Shown here one piece after another: positions 1-8,291 of a stretch of DNA of 64,000 nucleotides (its first letter is position 1; every line of letters begins with the position of its first letter). This DNA is from CAWJNF01 sp963844235 (GTDB taxonomy: Bacteria > Actinomycetota > Thermoleophilia > Gaiellales > Gaiellaceae). The stretch lies in contig CAWJNF010000005.1 of NCBI GenBank assembly GCA_963844235.1, positions 558,001-622,000 of the forward strand, given 5' to 3'. Position numbers and translations under genes: made by a program. Below the pieces are notes generated by a model. The model was not told the DNA's origin. It made no database searches and saw only the letters and a list, made by a program, of their open reading frames with translations.

Positions 1-77
1 GCGAGACCGGCGATGAGCCTGGCCGACTCGATCCGCCAGACGGCATCGATCGCACGATGCGGGTCGGACTCCTTCAC
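1..77 (-). CDS. ECF sigma factor (ECF42-like), N-terminal fragment
   Basis: Only the first 26 codons lie in the window; the gene runs off the left edge. From a GTG at 77 the peptide contains AIDAVWRIESARLIAGLA, the typical opening of ECF sigma factors of the group paired with DGPF/YciI proteins. An in-frame TAG sits just upstream of the GTG. It lies directly downstream of the YciI/DGPF gene on the same strand, which is the known arrangement of ECF42 sigma factors, so the two are probably co-transcribed. In characterised ECF42 systems the sigma factor activates its DGPF neighbours. The sigma2 and sigma4 regions cannot be seen here. Confidence 0.75.
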   Translation of the reverse strand, partial: MKESDPHRAIDAVWRIESARLIAGL

Positions 78-122
78 GGCTAGCGGATCATCGACTGCCG
101 GGACGCGACCAGGTCGCCTCGA

Positions 123-542
123 CTACTGGTTCGCTGCGACCTGCGCCCGCAGGCGCTCGTTGGCCTCCTTCAGCTCGGGCGTCATCTCCGCGGCGAAGTC
201 CTCCGTCTCGAAGACCGGACGCAGCTCGATCTCCGTCCCACCGTCGAACGGCGCGCGCTTGAGCCATTCGACCGCCTCGTCGAGCGACTTCACCTGCCAG
301 AGCCAGAAGCCGGCGATCAGCTCTTTCGTCTCGGCGAAGGGCCCGTCGATCACGGTTCGCTCCGTTCCGGAAAACCTGATCCGTACGCCCTTCGAGCTCG
401 GGTGGAGCCCTTCGCCGGCGAGCATCACGCCGGCCTTCACGAGCTCCTCGTTGTACTTGGTCATGTCGGTCAGGAGCTCCTGGCTCGGCAGCACACCGGC
501 CTCGCTCTCCGAACTCGCCTTGACCAGCACCATGACTCTCAT
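123..542 (-). CDS. YciI/DGPF-domain protein
   Basis: 139-residue protein of the YCII-related (DGPF) family, a small ferredoxin-like alpha/beta barrel fold. The eponymous DGPF sits at residues 66-69, followed by AETKELIAGFW, a strongly conserved stretch. Start: the ATG at 542 has AAAGGAG about 8 bases upstream. No enzymatic activity is firmly known for this family; in actinobacteria it is the usual target and neighbour of ECF42 sigma factors, and the 5' end of such a gene follows at 77. Family assignment is secure, function is not. Confidence 0.88.
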   Translation of the reverse strand: MRVMVLVKASSESEAGVLPSQELLTDMTKYNEELVKAGVMLAGEGLHPSSKGVRIRFSGTERTVIDGPFAETKELIAGFWLWQVKSLDEAVEWLKRAPFDGGTEIELRPVFETEDFAAEMTPELKEANERLRAQVAANQ

Positions 543-645
543 CGTCGTCTCCTTTCGGGAGTTGCCGTCAACCTAGCCTCTACCTACCCGTCGAACGGGC
601 TGCCTCGAAATCGACACGGGCAAACCAGCGCGACGCCTCGACCGG

Positions 646-1698
646 ATGTCTCTTGACACCGTGTGGCACCATCTTTGCGTGGGCACTCGGGCGAGGGGAC
701 GGCGTCGGCCTGTCTGGCGCGACGGTGAGACGTGGCTCGATCCGGACGAGATCCAGTGGTTCGGCGAGGTTGCGCGATCCGTGCGTGCCGCGGTGGCGCC
801 GCAACCGCTCCTGGCCGGCGTCGGCGGCGGGACGGTGGCGTTGCCGGGCGTCGGCCTGTCGGCCCGGCCGGCGGCTCGCGCCGCCCCGTTACACCGGCGG
901 CGACCCCGCCCATCGCGGCGCCGTCGCCTCGCAACGCGCTTCCTGCCGAGCGTGACGGTGCTCGTGACCGCGTCGGCCGTGGGGCCGGCGCTCCTCGCGA
1001 TCGAGGCCGCGAAGCCTGAACCTCTGCCGGCGGCTCCCCCGGCTCCATCCGCTCCAACGGTGCAGCCGGCGGCGGACCTGACACCGTGGCTCGACTTGCG
1101 CGCGGCCGGGGCTGCGGAAGTGCCGCCCGCCGAGCAACCGGCGGCCGAGCCCGCCGCGCAGCGGCCCGACAGGCCGGCGATCGCGTGGCGTAATTCGCGG
1201 GCCGTCGGCGTTCCGCACAACGGCCGGCTCGTGAACGGCGTGCGCCTGCCGGTCGCAGGGCCCGACTGGGTCACATGGGATCCGGTGCTCCACCGTGTGC
1301 CGAACAGGGCGGCTCGTCTCGCCGGCACCGACAAGCTCGTGAGGCTCGTGCTCGGCGTGATCGGCGAGTATCGCCTCGCCCATCCGAAGGCACCGAAGGT
1401 CGTCATCGGCGATCTCAGCCGGTTGCGCGGCGGCGAGATCGACGAGCACGTCTCGCACGAGAACGGGCTAGACGTCGACGTCTACTACCCGCGCCGCGAT
1501 GGCAAGCTGCGGCCCCCGCGGACGGTCTCGCAGATCGACATGCGGCTGGCCCGGGATCTCCTGGATCGCTTCGTCGCCGCCGGCGCCTCGATCGTCTTCG
1601 TCGGATGGTCGACGCCGCTCCGCGGGCACGCCGGGGTTGTCGTGCCCTATCCCAACCACGACAACCACATGCACGTCAGGATCGCTCCCCCGGCTTGA
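646..1698 (+). CDS. LAS/MepA-like murein endopeptidase, membrane-anchored
   Basis: 350 residues. The C-terminal domain (about 180-350) resembles penicillin-insensitive murein endopeptidase (M74) and related LAS zinc peptidases: the zinc-site signature HVSHENGLDVD (His268, His271, Asp276) and the closing NHMHVR (His341, His343) are both present, with GDLSRLRGG ahead. These enzymes cut peptide cross-links in peptidoglycan. Residues about 99-118 form one hydrophobic segment, followed by a Pro/Ala-rich spacer (125-175), so the catalytic domain is probably outside the membrane on a flexible stalk. The N-terminal 95 residues are Arg-rich and unassigned. The start is uncertain; no clear ribosome binding site precedes 646 and a TTGACA lies just inside the frame. 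Confidence 0.78.
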   Translation: MSLDTVWHHLCVGTRARGRRRPVWRDGETWLDPDEIQWFGEVARSVRAAVAPQPLLAGVGGGTVALPGVGLSARPAARAAPLHRRRPRPSRRRRLATRFLPSVTVLVTASAVGPALLAIEAAKPEPLPAAPPAPSAPTVQPAADLTPWLDLRAAGAAEVPPAEQPAAEPAAQRPDRPAIAWRNSRAVGVPHNGRLVNGVRLPVAGPDWVTWDPVLHRVPNRAARLAGTDKLVRLVLGVIGEYRLAHPKAPKVVIGDLSRLRGGEIDEHVSHENGLDVDVYYPRRDGKLRPPRTVSQIDMRLARDLLDRFVAAGASIVFVGWSTPLRGHAGVVVPYPNHDNHMHVRIAPPA

Positions 1699-1721
1699 GC
1701 CGGGAAGAAGCGCCTCGGGGC

Positions 1722-2393
1722 TCACTCGACGCGGTCGAGGATCGGCTCGGGTCTTTCGCCGAGAAACTCCACCCATCGGCTTCTGATGCACGGGTAGTGC
1801 TTCGCGGCCTCGACCAGGTCGAGAAAGGCCGCGATCAGGGCCTCGAAGCGCTCGTGCAGCTGAGGATCGGCGATTCGGCCGTCCGCGTCGAATGCCGTGT
1901 GCGCCTGCGCCAGCGAGAACATGTCCGGGTAGATCCGGGCTCCAAGGTGCTCGAACGGCACCCGTAGGGACCAGAGGCCCCGATTGCCGCCTACCATCGA
2001 CGGCGAGGCGGAGAGCAACAGGCCGTGGCGCTGATGGAACGGCTGAGGGCGCGACCGCGAGACCCAGTCGACGGCGTTCTTCAGCAGACCCGGCATCGAG
2101 GCGTTGTATTCAGGCGAGGCGATGACGAATGCGTCGCTCGCGAGCAGACGCCGGCGCAGCTCCTCGGCGCCGGGCGGAAGCCCCTCGTCACGCTCCAGGT
2201 CGCCGTCGTAGGCGGGTACGTCGAAGTCGCTCATGGAGGCGTGATCGACGCTGGCGCCGTGCTTCGCGATCGTGTCGGCGGCCAGGCGAGCCAGCGTCGC
2301 GTTCAGCGACTCGTGGCGGCGAGATGCGGAGAAGACGAGGAAGCTCACGAGCGCGCGGTCGCGGGGGGCGGCGGTCGTCTCGGGCTCTTCCAC
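1722..2393 (-). CDS. NADPH-dependent FMN reductase family protein
   Basis: 223 residues from a GTG at 2393, flavodoxin-like fold. The FMN phosphate loop SASRRHESLN lies near residue 22 and the family motif SPEYNASMPGLLKN near the middle; both fit NAD(P)H:flavin/quinone/chromate reductases of this superfamily (usual length 180-220). The open frame extends far upstream, but that part is Arg/Pro-rich and out of character. The GTG at 2393 is preceded at 6 bases by TACGGT, a -10-like hexamer, so a leaderless start fits. A GTG at 2348 is an alternative. Divergent from the lyase gene at 2486. The physiological substrate cannot be told. Confidence 0.82.
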   Translation of the reverse strand: MEEPETTAAPRDRALVSFLVFSASRRHESLNATLARLAADTIAKHGASVDHASMSDFDVPAYDGDLERDEGLPPGAEELRRRLLASDAFVIASPEYNASMPGLLKNAVDWVSRSRPQPFHQRHGLLLSASPSMVGGNRGLWSLRVPFEHLGARIYPDMFSLAQAHTAFDADGRIADPQLHERFEALIAAFLDLVEAAKHYPCIRSRWVEFLGERPEPILDRVE

Positions 2394-2399
2394 AGCGGA

Positions 2400-2405
2400 A
2401 CCGTA
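2400..2405 (-). promoter_or_regulatory. -10-like hexamer for leaderless flavin reductase
   Basis: Minus-strand TACGGT ends 6 bases before the GTG at 2393. TANNNT at this distance from a start codon is the typical mark of leaderless transcripts in actinobacteria, and it recurs at many genes in this window. No -35 consensus is visible. Confidence 0.4.
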
Positions 2406-2473
2406 CCGCGTACGAGGCCACGGGCTTGTCGTGCTTCGGCGGCTGCCGGTGGCTGCCTTTCGGACGCGACGGA

Positions 2474-2479
2474 TAGGCT
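2474..2479 (+). promoter_or_regulatory. -10-like hexamer for leaderless lyase gene
   Basis: TAGGCT ends 6 bases before the ATG at 2486; there is no Shine-Dalgarno sequence between them, which fits a leaderless transcript. It forms a back-to-back promoter pair with the minus-strand hexamer at 2400-2405. Confidence 0.4.
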
Positions 2480-2485
2480 GCCGGG

Positions 2486-3322
2486 ATGACTCCCGTCCGG
2501 GAGACCGTGCAGGCGGGCGATCGTCCCGCCCGCTTCCGGGAGCTGCATGCGGGTGAGCGGCTGTTCGTGATGCCCAACCCCTGGGACGTCGGCTCCGCCC
2601 AACTGCTCGAGGCGGCCGGCTTCGAGGCGCTCGCGACGACGAGCGCCGGATTCGCCTGGTCGCTCGGCAAGCTCGACGGGGGAGCATCGCGCGCCGACCT
2701 GGTCGAGCACGTGGCGGCTCTCACGGCCGCGACCAGCCTGCCGCTGAACGTGGACAGCGAGCGCTGCTATCCCGAGGATCCGGGCGGCGTTGCCGAGACG
2801 GTCGCGCTGCTGGCCGATGCCGGCGCGGCGGGCTTCTCGATCGAGGACTACGACCCCGCCACGGGCCGCATCGACGACGTCGAGCACGCATCGGAGCGGG
2901 TCGCCACGGCCGCCAAAGCGGCACACGGCCTCGGCTCCTCGCTCGTGCTCACGGGCCGGGCGGAGAACCACATCCGCGGCGTCGACGACCTCGACGACAC
3001 CATCGCCCGGCTGGTCGCGTACCGGGACGCGGGGGCGGACGTCGTCTATGCCCCGGGCCTCGCGAGCATCGACCAGATCGAGGCCGTCGTCAAGGCGGTC
3101 GGCGTACCCGTGAACGTGCTCGCGCTGCCGGACGGGCCGAGCGTCGCCGAGCTAGAAGCCGCAGGCGTTCGTCGCGTGTCGACGGGCGGCTCGCTCGCCC
3201 GGGCCGCTTACGGCGCGCTGATGGCCGGAGCGCGAGAGCTGCTCGCCGACGGCACCTCACGCTATGCGGTGAGCGGCGTCTCGAACGACGTGCTCGCTGC
3301 GGCGTTTGCGCGCGAGCCCTGA
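2486..3322 (+). CDS. Isocitrate lyase/PEP mutase family protein
   Basis: 278 residues, the usual size for the (beta/alpha)8 PEP mutase/isocitrate lyase superfamily, which makes or breaks C-C or P-C bonds next to a carboxylate with a bound Mg. Recognisable parts: MPNPWDVGSAQL near residue 29, the phosphate/Mg region PLNVDSERCY near 87, SIEDYDP near 115, and the late TGGSLARAAYGALM. The classic lyase loop KKCGH of true isocitrate lyase is absent, so 2-methylisocitrate lyase-like, oxaloacetate hydrolase-like or phosphonate-related activity are all open. A single gene, convergent with the gene ending at 3380; the hairpin at 3321-3357 follows at once. Confidence 0.85.
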   Translation: MTPVRETVQAGDRPARFRELHAGERLFVMPNPWDVGSAQLLEAAGFEALATTSAGFAWSLGKLDGGASRADLVEHVAALTAATSLPLNVDSERCYPEDPGGVAETVALLADAGAAGFSIEDYDPATGRIDDVEHASERVATAAKAAHGLGSSLVLTGRAENHIRGVDDLDDTIARLVAYRDAGADVVYAPGLASIDQIEAVVKAVGVPVNVLALPDGPSVAELEAAGVRRVSTGGSLARAAYGALMAGARELLADGTSRYAVSGVSNDVLAAAFAREP

Positions 3323-3357
3323 CACCTGTGACAGCGCCTCCGGCCGTCACAGGTGTC
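3321..3357. terminator. Bidirectional hairpin between convergent genes
   Basis: A perfect 12-base inverted repeat (GACACCTGTGAC at 3321-3332 and GTCACAGGTGTC at 3346-3357) with a 13-base loop. It overlaps the stop codon of the lyase gene and lies before the stop of the convergent membrane-protein gene. There is no T tract, so it is either a GC-type terminator or an intergenic palindrome; position favours termination. Confidence 0.55.
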
Positions 3358-3379
3358 GAGCGCTCGTGTCGAGGGCCGG

Positions 3380-4192
3380 CTACGCGGCGGGCACTGCCCA
3401 GGTCGTGTTCTGCGCTCGGCGACCCGAGCGCCTGACGAAGACCGCAGTCGCGACGGCGGCAAGGAGGACGATGATGCCGCCGACGAGGAGTCCCAGGCCG
3501 ATGCGGAAGATGAACGGGGCCTTGGCGGCTGCGGCGATATCGGCGTCCACGTTTGCGGAGCCGTCGGCGTTCATGACGACGACCGACCATTCGCCCTCCT
3601 CGGCCGGCCAGTCGAGGGTCTGCGTACCGATTCCGCTGCTGGACGCCGCCCAGATCGAGACATCGCCGGGCGGTGCCGGCAGGGTGTCGCCCGGTCGCGG
3701 CGTGTAGCTCGCCTGGAATGGATCGAGCTCGACGTCGCTGATCTCGTCGATCCCGACGCCGCTCAGGTAGGCGGCGACGTCCTGCTCGGGCGCGATGCCG
3801 ACGAAGACCGCCTTGCCCGGATCGTTGCTCGTCGAGGTCAGCTGGATCTCGCCGAGACGGTCCGAGCCGAACATGAAGCCGGTCGCTCCACTATCGAGGG
3901 CGAGATCGTTCGTAACGAGCGCATGGCTGGTCGTCTCGAACTGGTGCGAGGAGCTTCGGTAGTAGCCCTGGGCGTCGGTCTTCGCGCTGTCCAACCAGAG
4001 CAACGCGCCTCCGCCGGCGAGCGCGACGACGCCGACCACCGCGACGAGCCCAAGGGCGACGAGGCCGAGGACCTTGCCAGCTTTGCCGGAGCTGCCGCGT
4101 GCCTCGGTGGAGCGCGGCCGTGCAGGCTCTGTACCGGTGCCGGGCTCCAGCCGCGTGGGCGCCGGCTCGTCATGGGTGATCTTGGTCTTCAT
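3380..4192 (-). CDS. Two-TM membrane protein of a two-component locus
   Basis: 270 residues from the ATG at 4192, which has GGGAG about 8 bases upstream. A charged, Pro-rich N-terminus (1-35) leads to a hydrophobic helix (about 40-62, containing GLVALGLVAVVGVVALAGGG), an extracytoplasmic domain of about 150 residues, and a second helix near the C-terminus (about 230-252), ending in RRSGRR. The outer domain has no motif I recognise. It follows the response regulator and histidine kinase genes on the same strand after 162 bases and is probably regulated by them or senses for them. Function unknown. Confidence 0.75.
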   Translation of the reverse strand: MKTKITHDEPAPTRLEPGTGTEPARPRSTEARGSSGKAGKVLGLVALGLVAVVGVVALAGGGALLWLDSAKTDAQGYYRSSSHQFETTSHALVTNDLALDSGATGFMFGSDRLGEIQLTSTSNDPGKAVFVGIAPEQDVAAYLSGVGIDEISDVELDPFQASYTPRPGDTLPAPPGDVSIWAASSSGIGTQTLDWPAEEGEWSVVVMNADGSANVDADIAAAAKAPFIFRIGLGLLVGGIIVLLAAVATAVFVRRSGRRAQNTTWAVPAA

Positions 4193-4354
4193 GGCTGCTC
4201 CCTTGATTGCTGTCGGTGTTCCTCCACGGTCGCAGCCTCGGCGTTGTGGTGGAAGTCGGGAGACCCGTCGTTTCAGGGTGCGGGTTTCTGGTGGTCGGGC
4301 CGGGAAACGGCAGGCTGTCGCGGCACGGCCGCCCACCCTGACCCGTGCCCGGGG

Positions 4355-4999
4355 CTAGGAGCGCAGGTAGAGCAGGACCGCGAGCACCCTGCGGGATTCG
4401 CTCCCGGTGGACGGGATCCCGAGCTTGGTGAAGATGCTGGAGACGTACTTCTCGACCGCGCGCACCGTGATCACGAGCTTGTCGGCGATGCCCTGGTTCG
4501 AGTGTCCCTCGGCCATCAGCTCGAGCACCTCGCGCTCGCGCGGCGTCAGCTCGGCGAGCGGGTCGTCGCTTCGGTGCCTCGACAGGAGCGTCGAGACGAT
4601 GATCGGGTCCAGCGCCGAGCCGCCGCCGGCGACGCGCCGCACGGCCTCGACGAACTCCTTGACGTCGCTGATGCGATCCTTGAGCAGGTAGCCGGCGCCC
4701 TCGGCCGAGTCGGCCAGAAGCTTCATCGCCAGGCCGAGCTCGACGTACTGGGAGAGCACGAGGATTCCCACCGACGGGTACCGCGCCCGGATCTCGAGCG
4801 CAGCCTGCATGCCTTCGTCGTTGTGCGTAGGCGGGAGCCGGATATCGACGATCGCTACGTCGGGCGAGTAGCTGCGAACCTTGAGCAGGAGGTCGTCGGC
4901 CGTCGAGCAGGTGCCGACGACGTCGAACTCGTTGTCGGCGAGCAGACGCGAGAGCCCCTCCCGGAGCAGCACGCTGTCCTCGGCGATCACGACGCGCAT
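4355..4999 (-). CDS. NarL/LuxR-family response regulator
   Basis: 214 residues. Receiver domain 1-120 with acidic pocket ED at 7-8, phosphoacceptor Asp52 (VAIVDIRLP) and the conserved Lys in YLLKDR near 108. C-terminal LuxR-type helix-turn-helix from about 148, opening with LTPREREVLELMAEG and including the recognition region VRAVEKYVSSIF. Its start overlaps the end of the histidine kinase gene by 13 bases, so kinase and regulator form a cognate operon. Promoters controlled by it cannot be identified here; the neighbouring membrane protein gene is a reasonable target. Confidence 0.93.
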   Translation of the reverse strand: MRVVIAEDSVLLREGLSRLLADNEFDVVGTCSTADDLLLKVRSYSPDVAIVDIRLPPTHNDEGMQAALEIRARYPSVGILVLSQYVELGLAMKLLADSAEGAGYLLKDRISDVKEFVEAVRRVAGGGSALDPIIVSTLLSRHRSDDPLAELTPREREVLELMAEGHSNQGIADKLVITVRAVEKYVSSIFTKLGIPSTGSESRRVLAVLLYLRS

Positions 5000-6765
5000 G
5001 GGATCTCCGCTCGCAGGTGGGTGCCTTCGCCGCTCGGGCTCGAGATGCGAAGTCTGCCCTCGAGCGCCTCGATGCGGTCGGCCAGGCCTCGCAGGCCGGT
5101 TCCGCGCTCCGTATCCACGCCGCCGACACCGTCGTCCACGACCTCGAGGACGACGTGGCCGCCGGCTTGTGCGACGTCGATCCTTGCGGAGCTCGCCTGT
5201 GCGTGCTTGCCGATGTTCGCCAGGCTCTCCGAGACGACGTAGTAGACGGCCACCTCAACCGACTCGGGCAGGCGCCCTTCGACGGCAACCGAGAGATGGA
5301 CCGGCAGGGGCGCCCGGGCGGCGAGCTGCTCGAGCGCGACCTCGAGGCCGTGCCCGCTGACGACGGCCGGATGAATTCCCCGTGCGACGGCGCGGAGCTC
5401 CTCGAGGGAGGTCGCCACCTCCCCCCGGGCTTGATCGAGCCGCCCGCTCAGGTCGGGGTCGCCCGCCACCTTCGCCTGCAGCAGGCCAAGCTCGAGCGAC
5501 AGTGCGACGAGTCGCTGCTGCGCGCCGTCGTGGAGGTTGCGCTCCAGTCGCTGCCGCTCCTTCTGGCCAGCCTCGATGACCCGGGCGCGCGAGCCTCTGA
5601 TCTCTTCCAGACGCGCGCGCAGCTCGGCGTGGAGCCGCGCGTTCTCGAGCGCGATCGCGGCGGCGGCGCTCACGGCATCAAGCAGCTCAGGCTCGTCGAG
5701 CAGCGCGGGGTCGTGCACGAGCGCCGCGACCGGCTCTCCATCTCGGTCGATCACCGTGGTCGCTCTGGGGTCACCTGGCTGCGGCAGCTCGACCGCTCGT
5801 CCCTCCAGATCGGCCCAACTCTCGAACTGCGGGAGCCAGTAGGCAAGCGTCAAGGAAGGGTCGCGGAGCGCTCGCGCGAGCGCATCACACAGAGCCGCGG
5901 GGGCCGGCTCGGCGCGTAACTCGACGACGAGGTCACCGACGGCCGAGCGCGCGAGCCGGGCATCCACGAGGGCGATCAGAAACGCGAACGGGGCGAGGCC
6001 GATGATGACGAACGTTGCACGTCGTAGCGCCTCGAAGGCGGAGTGTCCCTCGATCAGGCCGTACGCGCCGGAGAGCAGCAAGGCGGCGATCATCACGAGA
6101 CCCAGGGCGAAGGAGTCGACGAGCAGCGCCAGCGAGCGGCGCCTCGGCCGTCCTGTACTACGGCGGCGGGCGGCGAGGGCGACGATTCCGAGCAGCGCGA
6201 ACGCGCTGAGCGCGGAGAGCTCGACGCGTTGCACCTGCGCCGAGGCTGCGGGCGCAGCCACGACCTCGAGCAGGTTGTCCGGCCCGAAGCCCCCCAGCGT
6301 CATCGCGACGAGGTGCAGGCCGATTGCCACGGCGTACGCCGCCGCGACCAGCAGGCGTTCCGCGCGCCACTCGAGACGGCCGCTCGGGAAGGCGAGGAAC
6401 ACATGGAGGAAGAGCACCGCCGGCAGGAGGTCGAACAGGATCCCGATCGTGTACAAAACGGGGCTGTTGCCGGTGGACAGGCTGGAGAGGAACATCGCGA
6501 AGCCTGCCGCGATCATCAACACGCCGAAGCGGCTGTCGGGCCGGCGGCGCCAGGCGACGAGGCCGGCAATGACGTAGGGGAGCACGACCCAGGCATTGAG
6601 CGCCGCTCTCACGGCGGGCTCGGCTACGTGGTCGCTCCGGAGCGCCAGGACAATCGAGATCGCGGCCGCCAGGCACCCGGCGAGCCCGATCCCCCAGAGC
6701 ACGGCAGGCCCGGGCGCACGAGCGAGACCGAGGTCTCTACCCTCCACCATCGCCGAAGGCGTCAT
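4987..6765 (-). CDS. Sensor histidine kinase, HisKA_3 type
   Basis: 592 residues. Several membrane helices occupy about 22-270, followed by a GAF-like linker region (about 290-380) and a coiled stretch. The dimerisation/phosphotransfer segment carries His412 in RNLHDGAQQR, the HisKA_3 signature of NarX/DesK-type kinases. The ATPase domain follows with the N box at SESLANIGKHA (about 513-523) and DDGVGG (544-549). Partner of the overlapping response regulator. The number of membrane spans suggests an integral-membrane signal sensor, but the ligand is unknown. A GAGGAG lies about 12 bases upstream of the chosen ATG; Met6 is an alternative. Confidence 0.92.
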   Translation of the reverse strand: MTPSAMVEGRDLGLARAPGPAVLWGIGLAGCLAAAISIVLALRSDHVAEPAVRAALNAWVVLPYVIAGLVAWRRRPDSRFGVLMIAAGFAMFLSSLSTGNSPVLYTIGILFDLLPAVLFLHVFLAFPSGRLEWRAERLLVAAAYAVAIGLHLVAMTLGGFGPDNLLEVVAAPAASAQVQRVELSALSAFALLGIVALAARRRSTGRPRRRSLALLVDSFALGLVMIAALLLSGAYGLIEGHSAFEALRRATFVIIGLAPFAFLIALVDARLARSAVGDLVVELRAEPAPAALCDALARALRDPSLTLAYWLPQFESWADLEGRAVELPQPGDPRATTVIDRDGEPVAALVHDPALLDEPELLDAVSAAAAIALENARLHAELRARLEEIRGSRARVIEAGQKERQRLERNLHDGAQQRLVALSLELGLLQAKVAGDPDLSGRLDQARGEVATSLEELRAVARGIHPAVVSGHGLEVALEQLAARAPLPVHLSVAVEGRLPESVEVAVYYVVSESLANIGKHAQASSARIDVAQAGGHVVLEVVDDGVGGVDTERGTGLRGLADRIEALEGRLRISSPSGEGTHLRAEIPCAS

Positions 6766-6927
6766 CTCCCGGCTACTCCTCTCGAACCTCGCTGATCAAG
6801 GTAACGGAGGTCCGCCCGCCGGCGCCAACCCGCCACGGGCGCCACCCGAAGCACAGCGCCGCGACGCCGCCCCCCCAGACGATGGGGAGTGGCGCCGCGG
6901 TGAGCTGCAGCCGCATCCAACCGAGAT

Positions 6928-8061
6928 TCAGACCGTGCCGCAGTAGGCGTTGTCGATCAGCTGGTTGAAGAGCGTTCCTGCCTGCTCGCTGAATGAGGTG
7001 CCGTCGAGGTTCGCCATGAGCACGGCCTGGCGTCTCCCGTCCTCGCTCGAGAACGCAAGGGTGAGGTAACCGGGGAAGGCACCAGTGTGGCCCCAGGCGT
7101 CGCCGCAGGAGGTTCCGTACCGCCGGATACCGAGGCCGTACCGCCAGCTCGGGTCCTCGCCGTCGGCCTCGGGAAGGGTCGTCTTCATGGCCAGCAGCAG
7201 GCTCGGCTCGAGCAGGCGGCCGGACAGGAGCCCCCGGTAGAAGTCCGCGACGTCACGGGCGGTCGAGATGATCGCTCCGGACGCCGGCGAGAGCGACGGG
7301 CTGATCCCCGTGACATCGATGAGGGGCGGCCCGCCGAGCAGCATGTAGCCGTGTGCGTGCGCGCCCTCGATCTCGGGCGTCGTCGGATAGCTGGTGTTGC
7401 GCAGCCCGAGCCGCCGGAAGATGCGGCGGTCGAGCTCGGCGCCGATCGTGCTGCCGGTGACGGCCTCGACGATCAGGCCCGCGATCACGTAGTTCGTGCT
7501 CGAGTAGACGGCCGAGGCAGTCTCGCCCGGCGGGAACAACGGCTCGTGCGAGACGGCCATCTCGACCAGCTGGCGCGGTGACCAGTAGTGGCCGAAGTTA
7601 CCGGCGAGATAGGGCTCGATGACTCGCGGGTCATGCTCGAAATCGAAGAGGCCGCTCGTATGGCTCAGCAGGTGATTGACTGTGACCGCGGCGCCGTTCG
7701 GTACGAGCCCGGGCAGCCAGCGCTCGACGCTGTCCCCCAAGCGCAGCTTGCCTTCGCCCACGAGCTGCAGGACGACGGTGGCCGTGTAGCTCTTCGTGAG
7801 GCTCGCGATGCGAAAGCGGTCGTTCGGTCGCATCGACCGGCTCTCGGCGAGGTCGGCGAGCCCGCTCGCCGCCCGCACCGTGCGCTGACTGCCGCGGACG
7901 AAGAGGATCGCACCGGGGACGCCTTCGGCAACGAGGGCGTCCAGGTCGGCCTTCAGGTCGGGCGTACGCGTCTCCGTCAGCGGCCGGGCCGCTGCGGCAG
8001 ACGCCAGCACGCTTGCGAGCGACAGGGCGAGCAGGGCGGCCACGAGCGAGCGCGGGCGCAT
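6928..8061 (-). CDS. Secreted serine beta-lactamase-fold hydrolase
   Basis: 377 residues from the ATG at 8061, chosen because a GGAGG-type ribosome site precedes it and a clear signal peptide follows (about 1-26: LVAALLALSLASVLASAAAARP). Belongs to the class C beta-lactamase/D-alanyl-D-alanine carboxypeptidase family. Catalytic SxxK is S87-L-T-K90; the second motif reads YSS at 186-188 where most members have YxN; the third box HTG is in WGHTGAF. Likely substrates are D-Ala peptides or esters; beta-lactam hydrolysis is not implied. Single gene. The unusual Ser in place of Asn in the second motif is noted. Confidence 0.88.
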   Translation of the reverse strand: MRPRSLVAALLALSLASVLASAAAARPLTETRTPDLKADLDALVAEGVPGAILFVRGSQRTVRAASGLADLAESRSMRPNDRFRIASLTKSYTATVVLQLVGEGKLRLGDSVERWLPGLVPNGAAVTVNHLLSHTSGLFDFEHDPRVIEPYLAGNFGHYWSPRQLVEMAVSHEPLFPPGETASAVYSSTNYVIAGLIVEAVTGSTIGAELDRRIFRRLGLRNTSYPTTPEIEGAHAHGYMLLGGPPLIDVTGISPSLSPASGAIISTARDVADFYRGLLSGRLLEPSLLLAMKTTLPEADGEDPSWRYGLGIRRYGTSCGDAWGHTGAFPGYLTLAFSSEDGRRQAVLMANLDGTSFSEQAGTLFNQLIDNAYCGTV

Positions 8062-8291
8062 GCTCCTCCGCCTCTCCTGCCGGCGCTGCCGCTCAACCGC
8101 CTCGGCGGCCCTCGGACGGGTGTCCGTTTGCTTCTCGCTGGCTCCGCTTCTCATGGCTGCTCCTCTCGGTGGCTCGACGCACCCAAGGTCGCAGCCGGCG
8201 TCGCCCCGCAGAAGACGGGGTACTTGCCTCCGGGGGGCCGGTTTTCTGGTGTTTCGTCAGGCCCCGGCCGGGGCCACGTGCACGGTCGGGC

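Noticed and set aside
651..685. TTGACA followed by a weak -10-like ATCTTT
   Set aside because: It lies inside the first codons of the murein peptidase frame; it could be a promoter if the true start is downstream, but no better start or -10 supports this.
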